A DNA stretch of 29,808 nucleotides, from the IMG/VR virus record IMGVR_UViG_3300026483_000026, positions 1 to 29,808 of that record; one strand, given 5' to 3'. The notes beneath the pieces were generated by a model. That model searched no databases. It saw nothing but the letters and a program-made list of their open reading frames with translations, and was not told the DNA's origin. Below are positions 16,271-23,919 of the stretch, piece after piece (within the stretch, counting starts at the first letter, position 1; each line of letters begins with the position of its first letter). The stretch comes from a virus. The translations under genes and the position numbers were made by a program.

Positions 16271-17832
16271 TATATAATCCTACCCTGTTTAGTGTAAATG
16301 TCTAGTTTTTGAACGCTTAATAACGCCCCATCTATTGTTGTTTCAATACCAAGTTGTACTATTGAACCTGAACCTGATATAGAAGAATCAAGTCTTTCCA
16401 AAGAAATACCTGAATGATACTCTGCTATTGTTGCTGCATTACTTCCGTACTCAGCTATACCGTACTCTGATACTGCTGATTGACTTAAAGTAAATGGAAA
16501 ACTAAAATAATTAGTTGTATAATCAAAACCACACTTTAAAGTAAAAGGTTGTGATGAACTTCCAATAGCTGTAACTGCTGCTCTCTTTATTAATTTAAGT
16601 ATATTAGGTTTATTAAAATCAAAATGATTAGTAAAGTATGACATGGTATATGCACTACCATTATCGTTATAACCACTATACTCAGCTATACCATCTGTTT
16701 GTGTTAGATACATAACTTTACTAGTAGCATCATAAACATAATCAGTATGACTTAAATTATTCCAAGTAGTTACTCTTAATGAAGCATCTTCTAAAGTACC
16801 CCTAGTATCAAATAAAAATACTTGTGCTGCTTCCGGTAAACTAATTAAATAAAAAGCTTCTTCAGGAAAGTAACAAGATTTAACTAAACCTAGGTCACTT
16901 TCTCTATTAACTATATCCATAAATGTATCTCTTACATTTTTAGATAAATCATTTAATGGTTGAGATTTTTCTTGTATTGTTCTACCTAATGAACGTAATC
17001 CAGTTGCCGATAAAAATACAATATCAGTTCCTGTATTTTGAATACTATCTCTAGCTATACACCCTACCCCTGAAATAACCTCAACTAAAGTTAAAGAAGT
17101 TGTACTAATAGTAGATGCAAAGTTATCTCCATCTGAATATATAATAATATGGTTTTTACAAAATATAATTAAGTTACCATTCATTTCACCTAAACCAGTA
17201 ATTACATCTTGACCTTTAGGTAAAACTCCAGCTATGTTTAAAGAACCAGAACTACCTCCACCCCATTTATATCCATGTAATAAATCAGTAAAGTATACTG
17301 TAGTTTTATTAGTTGTAGTATCAGCAGCCCATAAACGACCAAAGGCTGACATAACTATATTAGCTTCTGGTGGTGTTCCTGAACTTCCTGTGTGTTGGTC
17401 TATACTTTTAAATTCATTAGGTGTAGTTTCATTTGTGTAATATAAAGGTTTATAATCTCTTTGGAAGAAATATGCTATATCGTTTAGTGTTGCACTACTC
17501 CAATTACCAGCACTAATAGTATCAGTAGTAGTAGGGGTGCGTTCTGTTAATGTAGCCAGTCCTGTATAAAATTTAGTACTAGACCAAGACACTAAAGTAT
17601 TAGTTCCTGCTATATCTAAAAAGGGGTGCATACCTTTTAAGTTAACACCTGTACCACCGGAAGTAGTACGATATAACCAACCTTTTCTTGCACCTAATCT
17701 ACCAAATTCATCTATAATACAGTTATTAGCTTCTAAAGCAAAGCTAGGGTCATTAGCTACACTAGACTCTTGGGTATTTAAACCTAAGAATGCTGGGGCT
17801 ACTAATGATGCTGTTAATATTTGTTTTGACAT
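16270..17832 (-). CDS. Tail hub / packaged-DNA stabilisation protein
   Basis: 520 aa, beta-rich with repeated blade-like segments (FGRLWAADTTTNKTTVYFTD; LGEMNGNLIIFCKNHIIIYS; DIVFLSATGLRSL), which suggests a propeller-like ring protein. The start SLVAPAFLGLNTQESSVAND, then LEANNCIIDEFGRLGARKGW, is typical of marine podovirus proteins annotated as stabilisation (P22 gp10-like) or tail tubular B-like. It would close the portal channel and form the short tail nozzle. It follows the adaptor gene after 21 bases, with a TTAGGA ribosome site. Confidence 0.72.
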   Translation of the reverse strand: MSKQILTASLVAPAFLGLNTQESSVANDPSFALEANNCIIDEFGRLGARKGWLYRTTSGGTGVNLKGMHPFLDIAGTNTLVSWSSTKFYTGLATLTERTPTTTDTISAGNWSSATLNDIAYFFQRDYKPLYYTNETTPNEFKSIDQHTGSSGTPPEANIVMSAFGRLWAADTTTNKTTVYFTDLLHGYKWGGGSSGSLNIAGVLPKGQDVITGLGEMNGNLIIFCKNHIIIYSDGDNFASTISTTSLTLVEVISGVGCIARDSIQNTGTDIVFLSATGLRSLGRTIQEKSQPLNDLSKNVRDTFMDIVNRESDLGLVKSCYFPEEAFYLISLPEAAQVFLFDTRGTLEDASLRVTTWNNLSHTDYVYDATSKVMYLTQTDGIAEYSGYNDNGSAYTMSYFTNHFDFNKPNILKLIKRAAVTAIGSSSQPFTLKCGFDYTTNYFSFPFTLSQSAVSEYGIAEYGSNAATIAEYHSGISLERLDSSISGSGSIVQLGIETTIDGALLSVQKLDIYTKQGRII

Positions 17833-17853
17833 TATTTAATAATTCCTAAGTAA

Positions 17854-18501
17854 TTAAGCTTCATACCAAATACTTTCTTCTGGGTGTTTAGCTGCATCTA
17901 AAGCTATAGCATCTTGTAAGGCATTGTTTGCTCTAGCATATGCACTTGTTGTAGTAGCACCACCATCTTCTCCACGTTCTTCTACAGCTAGTGCATAAGC
18001 TAATAGTTCAATAGGTTTAGTTGGTACGCTAAAAGTATCTGCATCACTTTCTAATTCTGCACTTCTTAATATTACATTAAAGTAAATCGTATAAGCTTTA
18101 TCAGGTATTGGATATAAATCAACTTGTGTATCCCCGTCAGAACTTATACCGTTAAAACAATAGTAATAGGGTGAGCCTGTTGCTGGTTCTGTATTTAAAA
18201 ATAAATTATTAAAATCATGTGAACTTTTTTGTTTTAAGAAAAAATCATCAGTTTCATTTATAACATCTAATACTGTTAATCTATTCTGTGTACCATTAAG
18301 TTCATAATTAAATATACCATTGGAAGTGGTAGCTGTTAGTGTATTACGAAGTCCTGACCAATGCCAAGCATTCTCTACATCTATTAAAGCATCATTAACT
18401 AACACCCCTATTAATTTAGAGTATGTTGTTTCATTTACAGATGCTACAGTTCTTTCCCTTAATCGTTTTAAAATATTGTTTACTACTTGTAAGTATGTCA
18501 T
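17854..18501 (-). CDS. Head-tail adaptor (tail tubular A-like)
   Basis: 215 aa. The helical start MTYLQVVNNILKRLRE, the VNDALIDVENAWHWSGLRNT segment and the beta-rich middle (LYPIPDKAYTIYFNVIL) match the short-tailed phage adaptor family that sits beneath the portal (T7 gp11/P22 gp4-like). The end has an Ala-rich helix. It lies directly before the hub protein gene, as expected for neighbouring tail layers. GGAAT sits just ahead of the ATG. Confidence 0.8.
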   Translation of the reverse strand: MTYLQVVNNILKRLRERTVASVNETTYSKLIGVLVNDALIDVENAWHWSGLRNTLTATTSNGIFNYELNGTQNRLTVLDVINETDDFFLKQKSSHDFNNLFLNTEPATGSPYYYCFNGISSDGDTQVDLYPIPDKAYTIYFNVILRSAELESDADTFSVPTKPIELLAYALAVEERGEDGGATTTSAYARANNALQDAIALDAAKHPEESIWYEA

Positions 18502-18510
18502 TTTATATTC

Positions 18511-18756
18511 CTATGTTGTACGGTACTTTTTTACTTTCTTTGCTACCTTTTTAGGTTGTGCTACAAACTGTTTACCTTTTCTATTACCTTTTGCTTTAGC
18601 AGCATTAGTAGCTCTTTTCTCAGCGGGTGTTAAAGCATTCCAAGCTGCATCCGGTAAGTATCTTCTTTTACCATTACTAGGTTTACCACTAGATGTTCTC
18701 CACTTTTGATTAGTCCAATCAGTTAAACTTTGTTGTCTTTTAGTTTTATTAGACAT
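18511..18756 (-). CDS. Small basic protein with WRTSSGKPS/RRYLP motif
   Basis: 81 aa from the ATG at 18756, chosen because AAGGTGG lies just upstream; an earlier in-frame GTG at 18765 lies inside that site. It is strongly basic. The motifs LTDWTNQKWRTSSGKPS, KRRYLPDAAWNALTPAEKRA and GKQFVAQPKKVAKKVKKYR recur in small uncharacterised proteins of phages and some large viruses (recollection). It overlaps its upstream neighbour by 8 bases and belongs to a stack of four small basic proteins. Nucleic-acid binding or virion packing is a guess from charge. Confidence 0.7.
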   Translation of the reverse strand: MSNKTKRQQSLTDWTNQKWRTSSGKPSNGKRRYLPDAAWNALTPAEKRATNAAKAKGNRKGKQFVAQPKKVAKKVKKYRTT

Positions 18757-18937
18757 AACCACCACCTTTAGCTTTATATTGTTTAGCTAACATTTGAGCT
18801 TTACGAGCTGACCATTGTCCGGGCTTACCACCCTTACTACCTGCTTTAATTTTGTTAAAAAGATTTTTACGCATAGTAGGTTTAGTATAATTACCTGCTT
18901 TATTTACTGTACTTTTTTTTGTTTTCTTTTTTACCAT
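18749..18937 (-). CDS. Small basic protein with KPGQWSARKAQ motif
   Basis: 62 aa, about one third Lys or Arg, ending in GKPGQWSARKAQMLAKQYKA and a Gly-rich tip. The NYTKPTMRKNLFNKIKAGSK segment and this ending are a recognisable pattern of short marine phage proteins without known function. It overlaps the preceding gene by 7 bases and the next by 8. Its tight packing among structural genes argues for a real, probably virion-related protein. Confidence 0.72.
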   Translation of the reverse strand: MVKKKTKKSTVNKAGNYTKPTMRKNLFNKIKAGSKGGKPGQWSARKAQMLAKQYKAKGGGYV

Positions 18938-19224
18938 TTTACTTTATTCGCCCAATAAGCTGCTGACATTTTTCCTTTAGCTATATTTTTACCATGTCTA
19001 GCTTTAAATGATTTTCTTTTTGCTTTCATTTTAGCTGACTCCCCTGATTTAGGTTTACCTGCTGTACTAGCTCCTTGCTCTCCAAACCTAATAGTTTTTA
19101 TTTTATCACCTTGTTTAGCAACTACTACATGAGATTTCTTAGGATGGTTAGGGGTACGTTTAGGTTTATTATAACAACATACACCTGCTTTTTTTAACCT
19201 GCTGTCTTTTTTCTTATCTGTCAT
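18931..19224 (-). CDS. Small basic protein with SHVVVAKQGDKIKTIRFGEQG motif
   Basis: 97 aa, basic. SHVVVAKQGDKIKTIRFGEQ looks like a short beta-hairpin domain. It is followed by AKMKAKRKSFKARHGKNIAK and a final SAAYWANKVKW. The arrangement is a recurrent phage family of unknown function (recollection). Two adjacent Cys (CCYNKPKRTPNHP) lie near the N-terminus. Its ATG overlaps the stop of the 33-aa gene as ATGA. Part of the small basic protein stack. Confidence 0.74.
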   Translation of the reverse strand: MTDKKKDSRLKKAGVCCYNKPKRTPNHPKKSHVVVAKQGDKIKTIRFGEQGASTAGKPKSGESAKMKAKRKSFKARHGKNIAKGKMSAAYWANKVKW

Positions 19225-19322
19225 AATTTATGTGGCATCCTTCCACGATAGTACAATCTTCTGTACTGACCATTGATTTTCCTATTTGGATGTGCCGCCA
19301 TTATTTTTGCAAGTTTATACAT
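19221..19322 (-). CDS. 33-residue basic microprotein
   Basis: A very short gene supported by signals rather than homology. It has a full AAGGAGG ribosome site (bases 19327-19333 on the complementary strand) four bases before the ATG, and it ends in an ATGA overlap with the next gene. It fills an otherwise empty gap. The peptide is basic and aromatic (MYKLAKIMAAHPNRK, then QYRRLYYRGRMPHKL). Three of its four flanking neighbours are also small and basic. Function unknown. Confidence 0.62.
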   Translation of the reverse strand: MYKLAKIMAAHPNRKINGQYRRLYYRGRMPHKL

Positions 19323-19331
19323 ATTGCCTCC

Positions 19332-19526
19332 TTATAACTTAGTTATACCACCAAAGCTAGATAGCCATACTATTAAACTTATAGATACAACACCCATAAT
19401 CCACATTAGTTTTTTAGATACACTTTTACCAACTTCAGCATATACTTTTTCTAATGCTCTTCCAGCTGCTTTTTCTGCTATTCTATCTATGTCAGCTTCC
19501 GTTAAAAATTTTTGTTTTTCATTCAT
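19332..19526 (-). CDS. Small C-terminally anchored membrane protein
   Basis: 64 aa. A charged helix (FLTEADIDRIAEKAAGRALEKVYAEVG in two turns of similar pattern) precedes one membrane segment at about 41-60 (MWIMGVVSISLIVWLSS). The predicted topology is cytoplasmic N-terminus with a C-terminal anchor. Similar short proteins beginning FLTEADIDRIAE occur in phages; the role is unknown. A holin-like or injection role is possible. It overlaps the cupin-like gene by 4 bases (ATGA), and its stop codon is adjoined by the ribosome site of the 33-aa gene. Confidence 0.65.
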   Translation of the reverse strand: MNEKQKFLTEADIDRIAEKAAGRALEKVYAEVGKSVSKKLMWIMGVVSISLIVWLSSFGGITKL

Positions 19527-19921
19527 TTGTATCCCCTTACAATTTTATTTGATGGTATTACTTTATTATTAACAATACCAGATGTTATTTTATTTTTAAT
19601 AACACCCATAAACATTAATGTATATACAGGTTTATTTGCTTTTATTTCGTGAAACTGATTATGCGATAACTTATTAATCCATTTCTTTTTTGTTGCAATA
19701 CCATTTACAACTTCTGTATATGAACCCCACAATAAAAAAGATATAAAAGAACCTTCGTGATTATGTGGTATTTGTTTAATTGCAAATATTTTAGAAAATA
19801 ATACAGTAAAATATGGTGTCCAAATACCCCACCGTTTTAACATGGGATTGCCAGTTCTAGTAATCACATGGCTAGAACCAATACCACATTGATTATAAAT
19901 CTTTGAGAAGAACTTTATCAT
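19523..19921 (-). CDS. Cupin-like protein
   Basis: 132 aa from the ATG at 19921, behind GGTGG; an earlier start at 19936 is less likely. The layout matches a small beta-barrel cupin: RWGIWTPYFTVLFSKIF, then a His-containing metal-site strand IPHNHEGSFISFLLWGSYTE, then KPVYTLMFMGVIKNK. The HNH...E set could bind a metal. Similar proteins appear in phages and bacteria and are sometimes called cysteine-dioxygenase-like, but no reaction can be assigned. It overlaps the upstream gene by 29 bases and sits in the fibre/tail block. Confidence 0.6.
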   Translation of the reverse strand: MIKFFSKIYNQCGIGSSHVITRTGNPMLKRWGIWTPYFTVLFSKIFAIKQIPHNHEGSFISFLLWGSYTEVVNGIATKKKWINKLSHNQFHEIKANKPVYTLMFMGVIKNKITSGIVNNKVIPSNKIVRGYK

Positions 19922-20708
19922 AGCCACCACTTCCATCTTCTTTAGGAATCATTATATATTCTTTAATATCTTCTTTATTAACTTCTTGTGCAATTCTGTT
20001 GCCGTGATTATCATAGTTAGGTATAACAATCTCTGTATCAGCAAGATTAGTTAATTCATCTGCAAAATCACAGGTATATTCAACAAACAAGTTTTCTCCT
20101 TTTCCATACACCATATATCTTTCTAGGTGTGCAAACAATTGAACTGACTGCAATTCACCAGCACTATTAAATTGAAATTTATATGAATCTTTCTCGTGTA
20201 ATGTTTTATCTTTAGAAATAGGCATAACTACATCAGATTTTAATGATGTAGCCCACGCCCATATATCATCATTTGTGCCTTGAACATATAAGGCTTGAGT
20301 GTTTTGTAATTCAAAGTTTGCATTACATATATCTGATATACGATATACAGTAATCCCAGCACCTAAATCTACAACAGGTGTTGCTTGATTATGCTTATAA
20401 AATATTTCAATCGTCTTAGTTTGTGTATCAAGATTATAGATATATCTCATAAAATCTGCATCAAGTAATAAACTGTTTTGGAATTTACTGCTGTCTTTAT
20501 GGTCTTGTTCTACTGAACATTGATGGAAAGTAATTACATTGTCGTCCATATTGACACCCCATATCATAATAGGAAATGGGAATGTTTCGTTGGTAAATAC
20601 ATCAGTAACTCTTTTCTTAACTGCTACTGTTTCTGCATCTTCACTACCAGCCCAATAAACTCTGTTGACTACTTTTTTATTATTTATAAATGCTCTAAAT
20701 AAAATCAC
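19893..20708 (-). CDS. Unrecognised protein in the tail-fibre block
   Basis: 271 aa, start GTG at 20708, supported by GGAG seven bases upstream and a GTGA overlap with the previous stop. I do not recognise a family. The sequence alternates beta-like and polar segments (TFPFPIMIWGVNMDDNVITF; SYKFQFNSAGELQSVQLFAH; NLFVEYTCDFADEL), without signal peptide, membrane segment or clear catalytic motif. It directly follows the glycine-rich adhesin-like gene, so it may be a fibre part, a fibre chaperone or a host-modifying protein. Confidence 0.6.
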   Translation of the reverse strand: MILFRAFINNKKVVNRVYWAGSEDAETVAVKKRVTDVFTNETFPFPIMIWGVNMDDNVITFHQCSVEQDHKDSSKFQNSLLLDADFMRYIYNLDTQTKTIEIFYKHNQATPVVDLGAGITVYRISDICNANFELQNTQALYVQGTNDDIWAWATSLKSDVVMPISKDKTLHEKDSYKFQFNSAGELQSVQLFAHLERYMVYGKGENLFVEYTCDFADELTNLADTEIVIPNYDNHGNRIAQEVNKEDIKEYIMIPKEDGSGGYDKVLLKDL

Positions 20709-21676
20709 GATACCGCTCCATAAATTGTTCCTGTTGCTGTATATGTTATAGAATTACCATTCAGATTAACAGCTTTTCCACCAGCTCCACCTGTACCACC
20801 AGAAGATGCACTAGTACCACTACCACCAGCACCATTTGCACCAGCACTTGCAGTATTAGCTCCACCATTACCACCAGCTCCACCTGTTGCTGTACCCCAA
20901 GCTGTGTTTGTTGTGCCAGCTCCACCTGTACCTAGATTTGTAATACTTGAAGCATTACCATTATTACCCTGTGTTGTGCTATTTTGTGCAGTACCTGTAC
21001 CCTTAGAGCCACCACTAGCAGAAGCACGACCAGCACCACCTCCACTACCTGTGCAACCACCATAATTTGTGCCACCTTTTACAGCTTGACCTGAAACACC
21101 AGAACCACCACCACCACCACCACCAGAACCACCTGAGATAGTTCCACCTGTGTTGTCTAAAGTAATGTTATATTGTAAATTAAATGCTGTGCTTCCAGCT
21201 CCACCATTTGTTCCATTTGAACTTGCGTGTGTTGAGTTTAAATTCCCACCATTACCACCATCACCACCGTGTCCAACAATTAAAGCATTGTTATCAATTG
21301 TAATAGTATCACCAGCAGTCCAACCTGTTCCTGTATCTAAAGCAACACCAGATGTACTATAAATATTTGCATTATTAACAAGAGTTATGTCAGATTGCCC
21401 AGCAACATATGTACCACCTCTGTTATTAAAGATGTTATATCCATTTGTATCAGCACTTGTAGTTAATGTAATTGTCACCCTTGTAACCGCTGCTGCTCCA
21501 TAAAAATCTCCAATAGATATTTCACCAGATGTAGGTATAGCACCATTATCTCCTGTTGTACCAGATGCTACATAAGCACCACTAGCATAATATTCTGATA
21601 TTGATATAGGATTACTACCACCAAACTCAGTTTGTATTTCGCTAAGGCTTATTGCACCTGATGATTGTAACGCCAT
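20705..21676 (-). CDS. Glycine-rich adhesin-like tail protein
   Basis: 323 aa. The N-terminal domain (SGAISLSEIQTEFGGSNPIS, then EYYASGAYV and GEISIGDFYGA) is a common marine phage structural start. A beta region (65-130) follows. Residues about 134-300 are extremely rich in Gly, Ala, Ser, Thr and Asn with runs such as GGSGGGGGGGSG, ending in a short beta tail. This composition resembles the polyglycine-sandwich receptor-binding tips of phage adhesins such as T-even gp38; equivalence is inferred. It begins one base inside the fibre gene stop and probably assembles with that fibre. Confidence 0.72.
   Translation of the reverse strand: MALQSSGAISLSEIQTEFGGSNPISISEYYASGAYVASGTTGDNGAIPTSGEISIGDFYGAAAVTRVTITLTTSADTNGYNIFNNRGGTYVAGQSDITLVNNANIYSTSGVALDTGTGWTAGDTITIDNNALIVGHGGDGGNGGNLNSTHASSNGTNGGAGSTAFNLQYNITLDNTGGTISGGSGGGGGGGSGVSGQAVKGGTNYGGCTGSGGGAGRASASGGSKGTGTAQNSTTQGNNGNASSITNLGTGGAGTTNTAWGTATGGAGGNGGANTASAGANGAGGSGTSASSGGTGGAGGKAVNLNGNSITYTATGTIYGAVS
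21104..21124 (-). repeat. Seven-unit triplet microsatellite in the adhesin-like gene
   Basis: Seven exact GGT triplets on the coding strand (ACC on the + strand) encode seven consecutive Gly. Pure triplet runs are prone to strand slippage, which would change the length in frame. Confidence 0.85.
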
Positions 21677-22869
21677 TAAACTGTACCATAAGCTGTGATG
21701 TCTCCGACTACAGTAAGATTACCAGAAGCATCTAGTTTCATTTTATTTGTACCAGATGTAGCAAAATATAATACACCTGATGATTCAGTTACAGTCCAGT
21801 TACCTAAGTCTACTGTTGTAGCATTAAGGGTTACAAAAGTAGGACTTGCACTTGATGTTACACTTTGGTTTAATGCTTTTACATCTGCCAATGATGTACA
21901 TTCACTATCCATTAATGCACCTGCTGCTGTTACATTAGCTGTATCAGTTACATCTGCACTTGCTTCAATACCATCTAATTTTGTACCATCTGTAGATACA
22001 TCTCTACCATCTACGGTAAATGATTGTGTATCTAAATTACCACCGAGTTGAGGGGTGGTATCTTCTACTATATTTTGTAAAGCACTATCTGCTGTAGTAC
22101 CTTGTGCTGCTGTAGCATAAGCTGTACTAGCAGTTGTTGCTGCTGTACCTAATCCTAAATTTGTTCTCGCTGTACTTGCACTTGCTAAATCTGATAAGTT
22201 ATTTGCTTTAAGTGCTGCTGTGCTTAATTCAGCTGCTGCTGCTGTTGCACTAGCCGCTGCTGCGGTTGCAGATGTTGCTGCATTGGTTGCACTAGTAGCC
22301 GCTGCTGTCGCAGAGTTACTGGCATTAGTTGCTTGTGTAGAAGCTGTAGTAGCTGAGGTAGCTGCATTACTAGCAGATGTACTAGCTTCTGAAGCTTTGG
22401 TTGTAGCTGTTGTAGCACTTGTGGCTGCATTAGTAGCTGATGTAGATGCTTCACTCGCTTTAGTAGTTGCTGTGGTAGCACTTGCTGCAGCATTAGTTTC
22501 TGCAGTTTCAGCATTTGTTTCTGCTGTTTCTGCTGCTGTCTTAGCTGTCTCTGCTGCTGTTTGTGCAGTTGATGCTGCAGTTGCAGAAGTAGATGCATTA
22601 GACGCTTGAGTTGATGCTGTACTTGCTGAAGTACTAGCATTGGTTGCTGAAGTAGCTGCACTAGTAGCAGACGAGGCTGCTGCTGTGGCTGAATTACTTG
22701 CGTTTGTTTCTGATGTACTAGCGTTGCTAGCTGAAGTGGAAGCTGATGTTGCACTTGAAGCTGCGGCTGTTGCGGAGGCAGAGGCTTCACTTGCTTTTTC
22801 TGTGACTTGGTTAATTGTTATATCTGAATTTGCATCACCTGCACCACCATCACCTCTATATATTGCCAT
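21676..22869 (-). CDS. Tail fibre with long Ala/Ser/Thr coiled shaft
   Basis: 397 aa. The N-terminal segment MAIYRGDGGAGDANSDITIN is typical of marine phage fibre attachment ends. Residues 24-218 are almost only Ala, Ser, Thr and Asn with periodic Glu/Lys/Gln, as in trimeric fibre shafts. The C-terminal part (NNLSDLASASTARTNLGLGT; GNLDTQSFTVDGRDVSTDG; LKLDASGNLTVVGDI-like ending) is a usual fibre module. It follows the capsid terminator, with GAGGTTTAA before the ATG, and is followed directly by the glycine-rich protein, its likely partner. Confidence 0.85.
   Translation of the reverse strand: MAIYRGDGGAGDANSDITINQVTEKASEASASATAAASSATSASTSASNASTSETNASNSATAAASSATSAATSATNASTSASTASTQASNASTSATAASTAQTAAETAKTAAETAETNAETAETNAAASATTATTKASEASTSATNAATSATTATTKASEASTSASNAATSATTASTQATNASNSATAAATSATNAATSATAAAASATAAAAELSTAALKANNLSDLASASTARTNLGLGTAATTASTAYATAAQGTTADSALQNIVEDTTPQLGGNLDTQSFTVDGRDVSTDGTKLDGIEASADVTDTANVTAAGALMDSECTSLADVKALNQSVTSSASPTFVTLNATTVDLGNWTVTESSGVLYFATSGTNKMKLDASGNLTVVGDITAYGTV
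22216..22800 (-). repeat. Degenerate Ala/Ser/Thr shaft repeat region
   Basis: Encodes fibre residues 24-218. Units such as KASEAS(T/A)SAT recur at residues 25, 137 and 158. The clearest tandem pair is 21 residues apart (TTATTKASEASTS at 133-145 and 154-166), with an internal ETAETNA doublet near 114-127. The bias creates long open frames on all other frames, which are not genes. Confidence 0.8.
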
Positions 22870-22893
22870 TTAAACCTCTATGTATTTATAATT

Positions 22894-22930
22894 AAAAAAA
22901 GGAAAAGGGAGACTACGAATGTAGTCCCCC
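22894..22930 (-). terminator. Intrinsic terminator after the major capsid gene
   Basis: Read leftward: a 10-bp stem GGGGGACTAC/GTAGTCTCCC with one G-U pair and a four-base loop (stem arms 22921-22930 and 22907-22916). It is followed by a T-rich tract of TTTTCC plus seven T (22906-22894). It begins 12 bases after the capsid stop. It should lower transcription into the fibre genes, comparable in position to the T7 terminator after gene 10. Confidence 0.85.
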
Positions 22931-22941
22931 GATTTGTTTCC

Positions 22942-23889
22942 TTATTTAGAAACAGCGATTACTAAACCTGATTCAGGTCTAACAGTTTTAACACCATAAA
23001 GTGTATCAGCTGTCATTAAATCACCAAGATACTCTTGTTTGTATTGAGTTTGAGTTCTAACGCCCATTTGCTCAACTAAAACCATAGCATCTCTTTGAGA
23101 CATAATTGCACCAACTGTGTCAACAGCAGAAGCTGAGTTAGCTGCAGCTGTTTCAACTACTGGTAAGTTGTTAGATACATAGATATCTACACCATATAGT
23201 TGACCAATTAAGCCGTTTTGTACTGGACTAGAACTTACAAAGTCTGCAGATACATAACGGTCAATGCCCATTATTGTGCTACGAACTGATGGAGGAATTA
23301 CTAAGAATCTACCATCCATTGGAGTATCGTTATCGTCTAGTTCTTTTACTAACTCTCTGAAAGCCAAATCAGTAAATACGTCTGTTACTGCAACTGTATC
23401 AACTGCATAAGCAGCAATACCGTTAGAGCCATCAACATAAAAACTGTTTGAGTGAACAAAGTCAGAACCAGAACCATTATCATCACCAAAAGTTTTACAT
23501 AGTAAACCTAAGTCAGAATCAACTTGTTTGCCTAATGCATAACCAGCATCTTCTGTGTAAAATCTTCTTAGTGAAGGTTGTGCTTGAACATCTGTAATAT
23601 CCTCAATTAAACGAGAATACTCATAATGTTTATCTATTGAAACTTGAACTTCGCTTTCTGTAGCTGCAATCAATGTTACTTGAGTTGAAGCTGCTTTAGC
23701 AGAAGCAGAGCCACGAGTTGGTTTAGGAATGTGAATTGTATCACCTTTCTTTCCAACATGTGACATTTTGTTTACAGCGTTAGCTAATACAAGATTATTC
23801 TTGTAAGCTGCTATGATTTCATCACTCCAAATTTCAGGGATGAATGTAGCTGCTGTAGTATTTGTTACATGGTTTGAACCTAGTGCCAT
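22942..23889 (-). CDS. Major capsid protein (HK97 fold)
   Basis: 315 aa head shell protein. The segments FIPEIWSDEIIAAYKNNLVL, then HVGKKGDTIHIPKPTRG, then RRFYTEDAGYALGKQVDSDL, and GQLYGVDIYVSNNLP are characteristic of capsid proteins of short-tailed and some long-tailed marine phages. It ends VKTVRPESGLVIAVSK. No long N-terminal scaffold (delta) domain is present, which agrees with the separate scaffold gene 30 bases upstream. Strong AAAGGTGG ribosome site; promoter upstream at 25303-25331 and terminator immediately downstream, fitting high expression. Confidence 0.93.
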   Translation of the reverse strand: MALGSNHVTNTTAATFIPEIWSDEIIAAYKNNLVLANAVNKMSHVGKKGDTIHIPKPTRGSASAKAASTQVTLIAATESEVQVSIDKHYEYSRLIEDITDVQAQPSLRRFYTEDAGYALGKQVDSDLGLLCKTFGDDNGSGSDFVHSNSFYVDGSNGIAAYAVDTVAVTDVFTDLAFRELVKELDDNDTPMDGRFLVIPPSVRSTIMGIDRYVSADFVSSSPVQNGLIGQLYGVDIYVSNNLPVVETAAANSASAVDTVGAIMSQRDAMVLVEQMGVRTQTQYKQEYLGDLMTADTLYGVKTVRPESGLVIAVSK

Positions 23890-23919
23890 TTTATACCACC
23901 TTTAAATTAAAAGTTAAAA

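Noticed and set aside
16271-16300. TATAAT-like sequence on the - strand just before the collar-domain gene
   Set aside because: No acceptable -35 box at the right distance and the start would fall inside the gene; likely chance in AT-rich DNA.
22220-22609. 129-residue Ala/Val-rich open frame on the + strand, apparently membrane-like
   Set aside because: Produced by the Ala/Ser/Thr repeat read backwards; the leftward fibre frame has start signals and a sensible domain order.
22224-22790. 188-residue Gln/Leu/Pro-rich frame on the - strand
   Set aside because: Alternative frame of the same repeat; low-complexity, no ribosome site.
22870-22893. Possible promoter for the fibre gene just after the capsid terminator
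   Set aside because: TATAAA is present but no -35 hexamer lies 15-19 bases upstream; read-through past the terminator is simpler.
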